A DNA stretch of 64,000 bases from JADJOY01 sp016713535 [NCBI: Deltaproteobacteria bacterium] (GCA_016713535.1 JADJOY010000001.1:40593-104592), one strand, 5' to 3'; shown: positions 8,003 to 16,617, counted from the stretch's first letter. The notes: generated by a model from the sequence alone, not told the origin. Numbers and translations: made by a program.

Positions 8003-9550
8003 TCACCTCGCCTCTGCCGTGCCGCGCGCGTGGATCGCGCGCACGGCGTCGATGGTGTCGGCGTCGGCCGGGCTCTTGTCGGCGCGGTAGCGCTTGACAC
8101 GCGCGAAGCGCAGCGCAACGCCGCCCGGATAGCGCGCGCTGCTCTGGACGTCGCCGAAGGCGATCTCGACCACCAGCTCGGGGCGCACGTGGACCGTCCA
8201 TTCGTCGCGGCCGAGCTCGAGGGCGAGGAGCTTCTCGGTCTGCCACGCGAGCCGCTCGTCGGTGAGGCCCTTGAAGGTCTTGCCGAGCATCACGAACCCG
8301 CCGTTCGCGGGATCGCGAGCGCCGAGGTGGAGGTTGCTGAGCCAGCCCTGGCGCCGCCCGCTGCCCCACTCGGCGGCGAGGACGACGAGGTCGAGGGTGT
8401 GGACGGGCTTGAGCTTGCGCCAGCTCCCGCCGCGGCGCCCGGCCTCGTAGGTCGCGGCGAGGGTCTTCGCGACGACGCCTTCGTGCCCGCGGTCGAGAGC
8501 GGATTCGAGGAAGGCCTGCGCAGCGGGTTCGTTGCCGGTCACGACCCGCGGGATCACGAGCGCCGGCGGGAGGGCCTCCGCGAGCGCGTGGAAGCGCGCC
8601 GCCGCCGGTCGATCCAGGAGATCGGCGTCGTCGAGGTGGAGCACGTCGAAGAAGTACGTCGTGAGCGGCAGCTCCGCGCGGAGCGCCTCGACGTCGAGCT
8701 TGCGGCCGAAGCGCCGCATGGTGACCTGGAACGGGTGCGGCCCGCCGTCGGGCTCGAGGGCGATCGTCTCGCCGTCGAGGATCACGGTGCGGGCGGGCAA
8801 CGCGCGGGTCACCGCGACGATCTCCGGCACGGCCGCGGTGACGTCGTTGAGCTGGCGGGTGAAGACGCGCACCTCGTCGCCGTCCTTGTGGACCTGTACC
8901 CGCGCGCCGTCGAGCTTCCACTCGAAGGCCGCCTCGCCGAGGTCGGTGAGCACCTCGCCCAGCGAGCCGGCGTCCTGCGCCAGCATCGGCTTCACCGCGA
9001 CGCCGGGGCGAAGGCGCAAGCCCGCGAGCGCCTCGCGTCCGCCGCGGAGCGCGAGCTCGGCCACGCCGGGGAGATCGCCGGACACCATCCACGCGCGCCG
9101 CACGGTGGGCTCGTCGAGCGTCGCCGCCCTGGCGACCGCCTGGACCAGCAGACCCTCGAGCGCCCCTTGGCGCAGCTCGCCGACGATCAGCCTCGCCAGG
9201 AAGGACTGCTCGGGCGCTGTCGCGCGCGCGAACAGCTCCTCGAGCGCGCGTCGGCGCTGCGCCGACGAGCCGCTGCCGCTCGCACGGGCCACGGCCGCGA
9301 GCGCGCGGTCGACCTCCACGAGCGTCAGCGCCGCGTCGGGGGCGGCGGCGGTGCCGAGGACGGCGCGCACCAGCGCCGGGCCGGCGCCGACCGGAGCGCG
9401 GCCGAGCTCGCCCGCCAGATACGCGACGCCGAGCCGTACCTCCTCGCGCGCGAGGCGCCGGATCAGCTCGGCGAGCAGGGCGAGCTTCTCGAGGCGCTTG
9501 CGCGTCGCGCCGACCTGTCTCGAGGTCTCCACGAGCTCGCCCAAGCGCAT
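8003..9550 (-). CDS. ATP-dependent DNA ligase
   Basis: Seals nicks in duplex DNA using ATP. The 515-residue protein has an N-terminal helical DNA-binding domain (residues 1-190), then the nucleotidyltransferase domain with motif I EWKLDGAR (adenylated lysine about residue 212), motif III TYFFDVLHLD, motif IV EGVVAKTL and motif V WRKLKPVHTLDLVV. A C-terminal OB domain ends in VEIAFGDVQSSARYPGG. This matches the LigB/archaeal-type enzymes carried by bacteria in addition to the NAD-dependent LigA. The start ATG at 9550 is 111 bp from the divergent tatD-rSAM start, so the two may share a regulatory region. In bacteria such ligases usually serve repair. Confidence 0.93.
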   Translation of the reverse strand: MRLGELVETSRQVGATRKRLEKLALLAELIRRLAREEVRLGVAYLAGELGRAPVGAGPALVRAVLGTAAAPDAALTLVEVDRALAAVARASGSGSSAQRRRALEELFARATAPEQSFLARLIVGELRQGALEGLLVQAVARAATLDEPTVRRAWMVSGDLPGVAELALRGGREALAGLRLRPGVAVKPMLAQDAGSLGEVLTDLGEAAFEWKLDGARVQVHKDGDEVRVFTRQLNDVTAAVPEIVAVTRALPARTVILDGETIALEPDGGPHPFQVTMRRFGRKLDVEALRAELPLTTYFFDVLHLDDADLLDRPAAARFHALAEALPPALVIPRVVTGNEPAAQAFLESALDRGHEGVVAKTLAATYEAGRRGGSWRKLKPVHTLDLVVLAAEWGSGRRQGWLSNLHLGARDPANGGFVMLGKTFKGLTDERLAWQTEKLLALELGRDEWTVHVRPELVVEIAFGDVQSSARYPGGVALRFARVKRYRADKSPADADTIDAVRAIHARGTAEAR

Positions 9551-9661
9551 CCACCCAGGGTCGCACCGCGGGCGCGAAGCCGCCAGCGCGGTTCGGTTAT
9601 CTTGCGCGCTCCTTCGCGGCGCCCCGTTTCCGGGCCGCTGCGCCTCTCCTGGACTCTCGCG

Positions 9662-11113
9662 ATGACCTCTCCGAGCGCCACCTCTCCAGCCGTCACGACC
9701 GCCGCGCGCGCCTCGCGCGAGTGGGACGCGCTGCCGCGCTTCGTCGACTCCCACTTCCACCCCGACCTCGAGGGCCTCAGGGACGACGTGCCCGCGGTGC
9801 TCGAGCGCGGGCGTCGGGCGGGGGTGTGCGCGTTCGTCGCGGTGGCGGCGGGGCTCGGCTCGTGGGAGAACCCGGTGCGCCTCGCGCGCGAGCACGGCGA
9901 CGTCTACGCCACCGTGGGCTGCCATCCCCACGACGTGAAGGACCTCGACGAGGCGGGCTTCGCGCGCATCGCGGAGCTCGCGCGGCTGCCCGAGGTGGTG
10001 GCGGTCGGCGAGACCGGGCTCGACTACTTCTACAAGCTTTCCCCCCGCGAGCAGCAGGTCGCATGGTTCGAGCGCCACCTCGAGCTGGCGCTCGAGGTCG
10101 GCAAGCCCGCGGTGGTCCACGCCCGCGACTCGCTCGACGACCTCGTCGAGATCGCGGCCAGGTTCGCGGCGCGGGGTGTTCGCGGGGTGGTCCATTGCTA
10201 CACCGGCGACGCCGCCACGGCGCGCAAGCTCATGGAGCTCGGCTGGCTGGTGTCGTTCACCGGCATCCTGACGTTCCGCAACGCCGACGAGCTGCGCGCT
10301 ACCGCGAAGAGCCTGCCGATCGATCGCCTGATGATCGAGACCGACGCGCCCTACCTGGCGCCGGTTCCACATCGTGGAAAGGGGCCCAACGAGCCGGCGT
10401 ACGTGGTGCGGGTCGCGGAGACGCTCGCGACGCTCTTCGGGCTCACGGTCGCCGACGTGGCGCGCATCACCACCACCAATGCGCGGCGGTTCTTCGGGCT
10501 CGACCTCGACGGTTCCTTCGAGATCGCGTACCGGATCCGCAACTCGCTCTACCTCAACATCACCAACCGCTGCACGATCGCGTGCGTCTTCTGCGGCAAG
10601 TTCAAGGACTTCACCGTGAAGGGGCACGATCTGCGGCTGCGCGGCGGCGAGCCGAGCGTCGAGCGGATCCTGGACGCGATCGGCGACCCCACCGGGCTCG
10701 ACGAGGTGGTGTTCTGCGGCTACGGCGAGCCGACGCTCAGGCTCGACGTGGTGAAAGAGGTCGCCGCCCGCGTCCACGCCATGGGCAAGCGGGTGCGCCT
10801 CAACACCGATGGACTCGGCAACCTCGTGCACGGGCGCGACATCGTGCCCGAGCTGGTGGGCGTCGTGGACACCATGAGCGTCAGCCTGAATGCCCAGGAT
10901 GCCCCCACGTATGCGCGGGTTTGTCCCTCCAAGCACGGCGAGGCGGCCTACCCCAAGCTGCTCGAGTTCCTGCGCTCGGTGAAGGCCCACCGGCTCGACG
11001 CGCAGGTTTCCGTGGTGGCGCCTCTCGACGGCGTGGATGTCGAGGCTTGCAAGCGCATCGCCGACGACCTGGGGCTGCGGTTCCGGGTTCGGCCCTTCGA
11101 CGAGATCGGCTGA
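9662..11113 (+). CDS. TatD-family hydrolase fused to TatD-linked radical SAM protein
   Basis: A 483-residue fusion. Residues 25-280 are a TatD metal-dependent hydrolase with all metal ligands visible: SHFHPD (His31, His33), GETGLDY, VVHARDS, VHCYTGD and ETDAPYLAP. From about residue 290 a compact radical SAM domain begins with NRCTIACVFCGKF (Cys304, Cys308, Cys311) and includes FCGYGEPTLR, which binds SAM. The second part resembles the small TatD-associated radical SAM family (tatD_link_rSAM), normally a separate neighbouring gene. The substrate of that family is not known; TatD proteins are 3'-5' DNases or quality-control hydrolases. A TatD gene commonly follows metG in other genomes, and here it lies 3 kb downstream. 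Confidence 0.9.
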   Translation: MTSPSATSPAVTTAARASREWDALPRFVDSHFHPDLEGLRDDVPAVLERGRRAGVCAFVAVAAGLGSWENPVRLAREHGDVYATVGCHPHDVKDLDEAGFARIAELARLPEVVAVGETGLDYFYKLSPREQQVAWFERHLELALEVGKPAVVHARDSLDDLVEIAARFAARGVRGVVHCYTGDAATARKLMELGWLVSFTGILTFRNADELRATAKSLPIDRLMIETDAPYLAPVPHRGKGPNEPAYVVRVAETLATLFGLTVADVARITTTNARRFFGLDLDGSFEIAYRIRNSLYLNITNRCTIACVFCGKFKDFTVKGHDLRLRGGEPSVERILDAIGDPTGLDEVVFCGYGEPTLRLDVVKEVAARVHAMGKRVRLNTDGLGNLVHGRDIVPELVGVVDTMSVSLNAQDAPTYARVCPSKHGEAAYPKLLEFLRSVKAHRLDAQVSVVAPLDGVDVEACKRIADDLGLRFRVRPFDEIG

Positions 11114-11193
11114 GCGCCGGCGCCGCACCCGCCGCTTGCGCCCTCGTCGGACGGGCACCTAAGATGCTTGCGCGTGCGGGTTAGTGCGGACGC

Positions 11194-12036
11194 GTGTCCG
11201 CTCGTCGAGCGGGCTCGTGGGGTGGGTGGCAGTTGGCCGCAGCGGATCTCCCGATCGATCTCGCGTCGACCCGGGGCGGTGCCTCGCGGCCGCCGCCGGG
11301 TCGGGTGCGGGCGGGCGGGGAGCTCGTCGAGGCCGCGCGCTCCGGGACACTCGGCCGCCTCGCGGCGGGCGTGGTCCACGAGGTGCGCAACCCCCTCGGG
11401 GTGGTGGCGCTCGGGGTCGCCTTCCTGCGCAAGCACCCCGCCGCCGACGATCCGGAGCTGGCCGAGGTCCTGGCCGACATGTCCGACGCGGTCGCGCGGG
11501 CCGGCGCCGCCGTGGCGGGGCTGCTCGATCTCGCGACGCCGCGCGACGCCGTGACGTGCCGGCGCGCCCTCGTCGAGCCGCTGCACCGGGCGCTGGCGCT
11601 GGTTCGGATGCAGAAGTGCTGCGGCGGTGTCGACATCGTCGTGGACCTCGGCGCGGACCTTCCCGAGGTGGAGGTCGACGAGGTGGGCACCACCCACGTG
11701 CTGGTCAACGTGCTGCTCGACCTCCTCGATGCGCCGCCCGGCGCCGAGTCGATCCGGATCCACACCTTTGCGCTCGGCGCCCTCGACCCTGGCGCCCCTG
11801 GCGACGGCGCCCCGCGACGCGCCTGGGTGGTGTGCGAGGTCGAGAGCGTCCCGGTGAGGGTGCCGCGGGGCGTGCCCCATCCCGCGCCGGGCCACGGTCC
11901 CTGGCACCCCCTCGCACGGAACCCGGGCTTCACGGTGTCGCGGCAGCTCGTCGAGGACCACGGCGGCTGGCTCCGGGTGACGAAGGGCCGCGGCGGCGGA
12001 GCACGCGTGACGGTCGCCTATCCGGCGGCGGAGTGA
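11194..12036 (+). CDS. Soluble histidine-kinase-like protein with degenerate ATPase
   Basis: A 280-residue cytoplasmic protein with no sensor or membrane segment. The dimerisation/phosphoacceptor helix is intact (LAAGVVHEVRNPLGVV). In the ATPase domain the N-box reads NVLLDLLDA instead of NLLxNAxxA, the DxGxG motif is missing (CEVESVPVRV) and the GxGxG loop before FTVSRQLVEDHGG is deleted. It therefore probably cannot bind ATP. ChpT and Spo0B are known phosphotransfer proteins built this way, and by analogy this may relay phosphate. It starts at a GTG and lies seven bases upstream of a receiver gene, its likely partner. Confidence 0.7.
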   Translation: MSARRAGSWGGWQLAAADLPIDLASTRGGASRPPPGRVRAGGELVEAARSGTLGRLAAGVVHEVRNPLGVVALGVAFLRKHPAADDPELAEVLADMSDAVARAGAAVAGLLDLATPRDAVTCRRALVEPLHRALALVRMQKCCGGVDIVVDLGADLPEVEVDEVGTTHVLVNVLLDLLDAPPGAESIRIHTFALGALDPGAPGDGAPRRAWVVCEVESVPVRVPRGVPHPAPGHGPWHPLARNPGFTVSRQLVEDHGGWLRVTKGRGGGARVTVAYPAAE

Positions 12037-12042
12037 ACGACG

Positions 12043-12471
12043 ATGGAGCGGACGCGGATCCTGGTGATCGACGACGAGGCGGCCATGACGCGCATGTTGC
12101 GCAGGAACCTCGAGCGCACCGGGCGCTTCGAGGTGCGCGAGGAGAACCACGCCAGGCGCGCCGTCGACACCGCGCTCGCGTTCCAGCCGGAGCTGGTCGT
12201 GCTCGACGTGCTCATGCCCGAGATGGACGGCACTCAGGTCGCCGCGGAGTTCCGCCAGCGCGCCGAGCTGTCACGGGTGCCGGTGCTGTTCCTGAGCGCG
12301 CTGGTGCCGACCGGCGACTTCTCGACGGCCGAGGCACCGCCGGGCCTGTTCTTCGTCAAGCCGGTCGAGGTGGACGTGCTGATCGAGGCGATCGATCACG
12401 TGGTCGCAGCGTCGCGGGCCGAGGCGACGCACGGAGGCGAGGCCGTCACAGGCCCATCGACTTGGCGATGA
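12043..12471 (+). CDS. Stand-alone receiver-domain response regulator
   Basis: A 142-residue CheY-like receiver: acidic pocket VIDDEA, phosphoacceptor Asp in VVLDVLMPEMDG, Ser in FLSALV and conserved Lys in FFVKPVE. No output domain follows, so it must act by protein contact or in a phosphorelay. It is seven bases behind the degenerate kinase and probably co-transcribed. Its 3' end overlaps the convergent acyl-CoA dehydrogenase gene by 26 bp, so the last residues of both are constrained. Confidence 0.88.
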   Translation: MERTRILVIDDEAAMTRMLRRNLERTGRFEVREENHARRAVDTALAFQPELVVLDVLMPEMDGTQVAAEFRQRAELSRVPVLFLSALVPTGDFSTAEAPPGLFFVKPVEVDVLIEAIDHVVAASRAEATHGGEAVTGPSTWR

Positions 12472-13591
12472 TCTCCTTCATGATCTCCTGCGTGCCGCCG
12501 CCGATCGGGATCAGGCGCGCGTCGCGGCTCAGCCGCTCCACCCAGGTCTCGCGCATGTAGCCCATGCCGCCGAAGAGCTGGACGGCGTCGTAGGTCACGC
12601 TGACGGCGGTCTCGGCGGCGACGTTCTTCGCCATCGAGACCTCGGTGGGGATGTAGTCGCCCTGGTCCATGCGGTGCGCGATCTGGTACGTGAGGGTCTT
12701 CGCCGCGAGCACGCGCGTGGCCATGTCGGCGAGCTTGTGGCGGGTGACCTGGAAGGCCGAGATGGGCTTCCCGAAGGCGCGCCGCTCCTTGACGTAGCGG
12801 CGCGCCTCTTCGAACGCGATCTCGGCGGTCGCCGAGCCGTAGGCGGCGAGCCCGAGCCGCTCGGTCTGGAAGTTCCGCATCAAGGTGACGAAGCCGCTCC
12901 CTTCCTCGCCGCAGCGGTTGGCGATCGGCACGCGGACGTCCTCGAACGAGAGCTCGGCGGTGTCGCTCGCCCACCAGCCCGTCTTCTTGAGCGCGCGCGA
13001 GACGCGCACTCCGGGCATGTCCTTCTCGATCACGAGGAAGGTGAGGCCACCGTGGACGTCCTCGCCGGTGCGCACCAGGGTGGTCAGGACGTCGGCGCGC
13101 ACGCCCGAGGTGATGAAGAGCTTCGAGCCGTTGACGACGTAGTGGTCGCCGTCGCGCACGGCGCGGGTGGTGAGGCCGGCGACGTCGCTCCCGGTGCCTG
13201 GCTCGGTGATGGCGAGCGAGGCGATCTTCTCGCCGGCGAGCACCGGGCGCGCGAAGCGCTCGTGGAGGTCCGGGTTCTCCGACTGGATGATCGCGGGCAG
13301 CCCGATGCCGAGCGAGCCGAGTCCCACGACCACTCCGGTGGAGCGGCCGTACATCATGCCCTCGCAGGCCATCACGGCGTGCAGCGCGCCACCTCCGCCG
13401 CCGCCGAGCTCCTCGGGGAAGCCGATGCCGAGCACGCCGGCCTCGGCGGCCTTGCGGTAGAGCGCGCGCGGGAAGGAGCACGCCTCCTCCCACTCCTCGG
13501 CGTGGGGCGCGATCTCCTTCTCGGCGAAGCGGCGGCAGGTGTCGCGGAGCGCGCGGTGGGTGTCGTCGAGGAAGTTGTCGAAGAAGTCCAT
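12446..13591 (-). CDS. Acyl-CoA dehydrogenase
   Basis: An FAD enzyme introducing the alpha-beta double bond in an acyl-CoA. The 381-residue length and the two PROSITE-like signatures fit: LAITEPGTGSD (FAD/substrate contact) and the C-terminal QLFGGMGYMRE...RDARLIPIGGGTQEI. The catalytic base region of medium/short-chain enzymes contains a Glu in the IGGGTQEIMKE neighbourhood. The chain-length class cannot be read. It starts at the ATG at 13591 and is divergent from the first HEAT protein. No electron-transfer flavoprotein genes lie nearby. Confidence 0.93.
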   Translation of the reverse strand: MDFFDNFLDDTHRALRDTCRRFAEKEIAPHAEEWEEACSFPRALYRKAAEAGVLGIGFPEELGGGGGGALHAVMACEGMMYGRSTGVVVGLGSLGIGLPAIIQSENPDLHERFARPVLAGEKIASLAITEPGTGSDVAGLTTRAVRDGDHYVVNGSKLFITSGVRADVLTTLVRTGEDVHGGLTFLVIEKDMPGVRVSRALKKTGWWASDTAELSFEDVRVPIANRCGEEGSGFVTLMRNFQTERLGLAAYGSATAEIAFEEARRYVKERRAFGKPISAFQVTRHKLADMATRVLAAKTLTYQIAHRMDQGDYIPTEVSMAKNVAAETAVSVTYDAVQLFGGMGYMRETWVERLSRDARLIPIGGGTQEIMKEIIAKSMGL

Positions 13592-13805
13592 GCTCGGCCT
13601 CGAGGATGAGGGACGGAAGGGAACGCGGGACGACGTCGCGAGTGTGGCCCAAAGCGTCGCGAGTGGCGCCCGAGGTCGCGCCGCGCGGGCGGCCCGCGAA
13701 CCGTACGCGTGACCGCGGCGCGCGGCCTGGCGGAACACCGATCTCGGAGCTACCATCCCGACGCCGTTCGGGTTTTTGCGCTCGTTCCCCGTGGAGGATT
13801 CGCTC

Positions 13806-15116
13806 GTGAGCCAGGCCGCCGACGTGCACGCGCTGCTGTCCAGGATCGACGCTCGGCTGGAGGCGATCGAGCGCCGGGTGCAGGCCCTCGAGGCGCGGGT
13901 CACCACCCTCGACAAGACCGAGACCGAGGAGGGCGGCGCGGTCCTGACGCTCATCGAGATGCTCGACTCGGGGGATGCCGACTCGGTCCTGAACGCCACC
14001 GAGGCCTTGGCGCGGCTCGGCACCGAGGCGATCCCGGCGCTGACCGGGATGCTGCGCAACCCGGACTCGGCACTGAGGCGGCGCGCGGCGCTCGGGCTCG
14101 GCGCGATCGGCCCCGAGGCCCGCGGCGCGGTGAACGCGCTGGTGACCGTGCTCAAGGACGAGTCGGCGAGCGTGCGGCAGGCGGTGGCGCAGGTCCTGGG
14201 CGCGATCGGGCCTGCGGCCAAGGCCGCCGCCCCCGCCCTGATCGAGGCCAGCATCAAGGATCCCGACGTGGCGGTGCGCGGCCGTGCCGCGCTCGCCCTC
14301 GGTGCGATCGGACCGGCGGCGCGGATCGCGGTGCCGGCGCTGATCGAGGCGCTCTTCGACGAGGTCGCCGACGTCCGCCAGTCGGCGGCGCAGCTCCTGG
14401 GCGAGCTCGGTCAGGACGCGCGCTCGGCGGTGCAGGCGCTCGTGACGGCGCTGCGCGACGAGCAGTGGCGAGTGCGGCGCAGCGCCGCGTGGGCCCTCGC
14501 CGAGATCGGCAAGGAGGCCGACGAGGCGGTGCCGGCGCTCCTGCACGCGCTCTCGGACAAGGAGTGGGGTGTTCGCAAGTCGGCGGCGTGGGCGATCGGC
14601 AACATCCGCCCCGACCCCGCGCGCTGCGTGCCGGCGCTGGTACAGGCGCTGGGTGACGCTGTCGGCGACGTGCGCTACTGGGCGGCGCAGGCGCTCGGCG
14701 AGATGGGGCCGGCCGCGGCCGACGCTGTGGGGCGGCTCACCCAGTCGCTCACGGACGAGGACTCGAACGTGCGGCGGCGCGCGGCGCAGGCGCTCGGCTC
14801 GATCGGCGCGGCCTCGAAGAGCGCCTTGCCGGCGCTGGTCGGCGCGCTCGGGGACGAGGCCACCGAGGTGCGCCAGGCAGCGGCGCAGGTGCTCGGCGAG
14901 CTGGGCGTGGGCGGCGGCGAATCGGTGGCGGACGCGCTGGTCGGTGCGCTCAAGGATCCGGCGCCGGATGTGCGGCAGGTCGCCGCGCAAGCGCTCGGCG
15001 CGGTCGGACGCGGCAGCGCCCACGCGATCGAGGCCCTCGAAGAGTCTCTCAAGGACGAGACGCCCTGGGTTCGCCAGCAAGCCGCCGAGGCCCTCGACCG
15101 CCTGCGCGGCGGGTGA
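13806..15116 (+). CDS. HEAT-repeat protein A
   Basis: A 436-residue scaffold-type protein. Residues 1-40 form a short coiled coil (ARLEAIERRVQALEARV). The rest is about eleven 31-residue E-Z-type HEAT repeats with the core VR(x)(x)AAxALGxIG and linker AVPALIEAL. The distinctive tokens VRRSAAWALAEIG, VRKSAAWAIG and VRYWAAQALGEMG recur in the same order in HEAT protein B. No signal peptide or enzymatic motif. The GTG at 13806 is chosen because GTGGAGG lies nine bases upstream and because HEAT protein B starts in the same way. Such proteins bind partners; the partner is unknown. Confidence 0.82.
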   Translation: MSQAADVHALLSRIDARLEAIERRVQALEARVTTLDKTETEEGGAVLTLIEMLDSGDADSVLNATEALARLGTEAIPALTGMLRNPDSALRRRAALGLGAIGPEARGAVNALVTVLKDESASVRQAVAQVLGAIGPAAKAAAPALIEASIKDPDVAVRGRAALALGAIGPAARIAVPALIEALFDEVADVRQSAAQLLGELGQDARSAVQALVTALRDEQWRVRRSAAWALAEIGKEADEAVPALLHALSDKEWGVRKSAAWAIGNIRPDPARCVPALVQALGDAVGDVRYWAAQALGEMGPAAADAVGRLTQSLTDEDSNVRRRAAQALGSIGAASKSALPALVGALGDEATEVRQAAAQVLGELGVGGGESVADALVGALKDPAPDVRQVAAQALGAVGRGSAHAIEALEESLKDETPWVRQQAAEALDRLRGG

Positions 15117-15162
15117 CTGTCGGCCCCCGATGAAGCGGGCGCCGTCCACTCGCTCGACTCAC

Positions 15163-15191
15163 TTGACGTCCCGTAGGTCGATCCATACTCT
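15163..15191 (+). promoter_or_regulatory. Sigma-70-type promoter of the leucine leader and leuA
   Basis: TTGACG at 15163-15168 and TACTCT at 15186-15191 are separated by exactly 17 bp. The predicted start point, near 15198, is only a few bases before the leader-peptide ATG, so the leader may be translated almost leaderless. Confidence 0.7.
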
Positions 15192-15201
15192 GAGGCTCGT
15201 C

Positions 15202-15276
15202 ATGCGTTCCTTCGCGGCCACCCAGCTTCGCGCCCTCTCTCTCCTCCTTACCGAGGCGGGGGAAGGGACCGCCTGA
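15202..15276 (+). CDS. Leucine-rich leader peptide of the leuA attenuator
   Basis: An ATG-started 24-residue peptide containing QLRALSLLLTEAG: five leucines within eight residues (codons CTT, CTC, CTC, CTC, CTT). GAGG at 15192-15195 could serve as its ribosome site. Its last third overlaps the antiterminator arm (15255-15266), and the stop codon is ten bases beyond it. A ribosome reaching the stop would therefore mask that arm, while one stalled at the leucine codons would leave it free. This is the arrangement of classical transcription attenuation by charged tRNA-Leu. Confidence 0.8.
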   Translation: MRSFAATQLRALSLLLTEAGEGTA

Positions 15277-15332
15277 GCGAGGCCGCGCTAGACCAGCCGC
15301 GACGAACCCCACTCAGCCAACCCTCTCCCGCC
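15255..15332 (+). promoter_or_regulatory. Antiterminator pairing of the leuA attenuator
   Basis: GGCGGGGGAAGG (15255-15266, inside the leader-peptide reading frame) is complementary to CCCTCTCCCGCC (15321-15332), the left arm of the terminator, with 11 of 12 positions paired including one G-U. Formation of this helix excludes the terminator hairpin. Confidence 0.7.
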
Positions 15333-15354
15333 GAAGCCGGCCGGAGAGGGTTTT
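15321..15354 (+). terminator. Intrinsic terminator (attenuator) before leuA
   Basis: CCCTCTCC (15321-15328) pairs with GGAGAGGG (15343-15350), with a further four-base-pair inner stem and AAGC loop, directly followed by TTTT (15351-15354). It lies 72 bp before the leuA start and competes with the upstream antiterminator. Confidence 0.85.
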
Positions 15355-15426
15355 GCGCTCCTGGAGCATGGGGCTCCCCGATCGCACCGCCCACCGCCCG
15401 AGCCTCTCGGCGGAAGGAGCCGTGCG

Positions 15427-16617
15427 ATGTCCAAGTCGGATCAGGTCTTCATCTTCGATACCACCCTGCGTGACGGCGAGCAGTCCGCCGGGGTGTCGTT
15501 CACGCTCGACGACAAGATCGAGATCGCCCGCGACCTGGCGGCGATGAAGGTCGACGTCATCGAGGTCGGCTTCCCGGCCGCCTCACCGGTCGAGCAGGAC
15601 GCGGTGGCGGCGATCGCCCGCGAGGCCCGCGGCATCCGCGTCGCGGCGCTGGCCCGCGCGGTGGCGAGCGACGTCGACGCTGCCGGCGCGGCGCTGCGGC
15701 ACGCCGAGGCGCCGCGCATCCACGTCTTCCTGTCGGCGAGCGAGGTCCAGCTCCGCCACCAGCTGCGCAAGGACCGCGAGCAGGTGGTGCGCATGACCGA
15801 CGCCATGGTGCGGCGCGCTCGCCAGTTCACCGACGACGTCGAGTTCAGCCCCATGGACGCCACCCGCGCGGACATCGGCTTCGTGTCCGAGGTGGTGCGC
15901 ACGGCGCTGCGCGCGGGCGCCACGACCATCAACATTCCCGACACCGTCGGCTGGGTGATGCCCGGCGTGCTGAGCGCGCGGATCGCCGAGCTGCGCCACC
16001 GCGTGCCGGAGATCGAGGCCGCCGTGATCTCGTTCCACGGTCACGACGACCTGGGACTGGCGACCGCCAACGCGCTGGCCGCGGTGGGCGCCGGTGTGCG
16101 CCAGATCGAGGCCACGGTGAACGGCATCGGTGAGCGCGCCGGGAACACGCCGCTCGAGGAGATCGTGATGGCGATCCACGTCCACCGCGACGTGCTGGGC
16201 GTGCACACCGGCGTCGACACCACCGGCATCCAGCCGATCTCGCACAAGGTCGCGGCGAAGAGTGGCCTGCACGTGGCCGCGAACAAGGCCGTGGTCGGCC
16301 GCAACGCGTTCCGTCACGCCTCGGGGATCCACCAGGACGGAGTGGTCAAGTTCCGCGAGACCTTCGAGATCCTGGACCCCGCCGAGGTCGGCAATGTCCG
16401 CGGCACGGAGATCGTGCTGGGCAAGCTCTCCGGACGCGCCGGGTTCCGGGCCCGCGCCGAGCAGCTCGGCCTGACGATGGCCGACCCCGACTGGGAGGTC
16501 GCGTTCGAGCGCTTCCAGCTGATCGCCGACCGCAGCCGCGAGGTCGACGACGCGGCCGTACGCACCATCGTCGCGGACACGATTCGCGAGACCGGACGCC
16601 ATGTTTCCGTGGCATGA
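15427..16617 (+). CDS. leuA: 2-isopropylmalate synthase lacking the regulatory domain
   Basis: Condenses acetyl-CoA with 2-oxoisovalerate, the first step of leucine synthesis. The 396-residue protein has the DRE-TIM barrel signatures DTTLRDGEQSAGVSF (metal and catalytic Arg) and HGHDDLGLATAN, with NGIGERAGNTPLEE. HASGIHQDG is characteristic of isopropylmalate rather than homocitrate synthases. Typical bacterial LeuA is about 510 residues; the C-terminal leucine-binding dimer domain is absent. A GGAAGGAG site precedes the ATG. The leucine attenuator upstream supports the assignment and suggests control by tRNA-Leu charging rather than feedback inhibition. No other leu genes lie in the window. 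Homocitrate or citramalate synthase is the alternative. Confidence 0.85.
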   Translation: MSKSDQVFIFDTTLRDGEQSAGVSFTLDDKIEIARDLAAMKVDVIEVGFPAASPVEQDAVAAIAREARGIRVAALARAVASDVDAAGAALRHAEAPRIHVFLSASEVQLRHQLRKDREQVVRMTDAMVRRARQFTDDVEFSPMDATRADIGFVSEVVRTALRAGATTINIPDTVGWVMPGVLSARIAELRHRVPEIEAAVISFHGHDDLGLATANALAAVGAGVRQIEATVNGIGERAGNTPLEEIVMAIHVHRDVLGVHTGVDTTGIQPISHKVAAKSGLHVAANKAVVGRNAFRHASGIHQDGVVKFRETFEILDPAEVGNVRGTEIVLGKLSGRAGFRARAEQLGLTMADPDWEVAFERFQLIADRSREVDDAAVRTIVADTIRETGRHVSVA

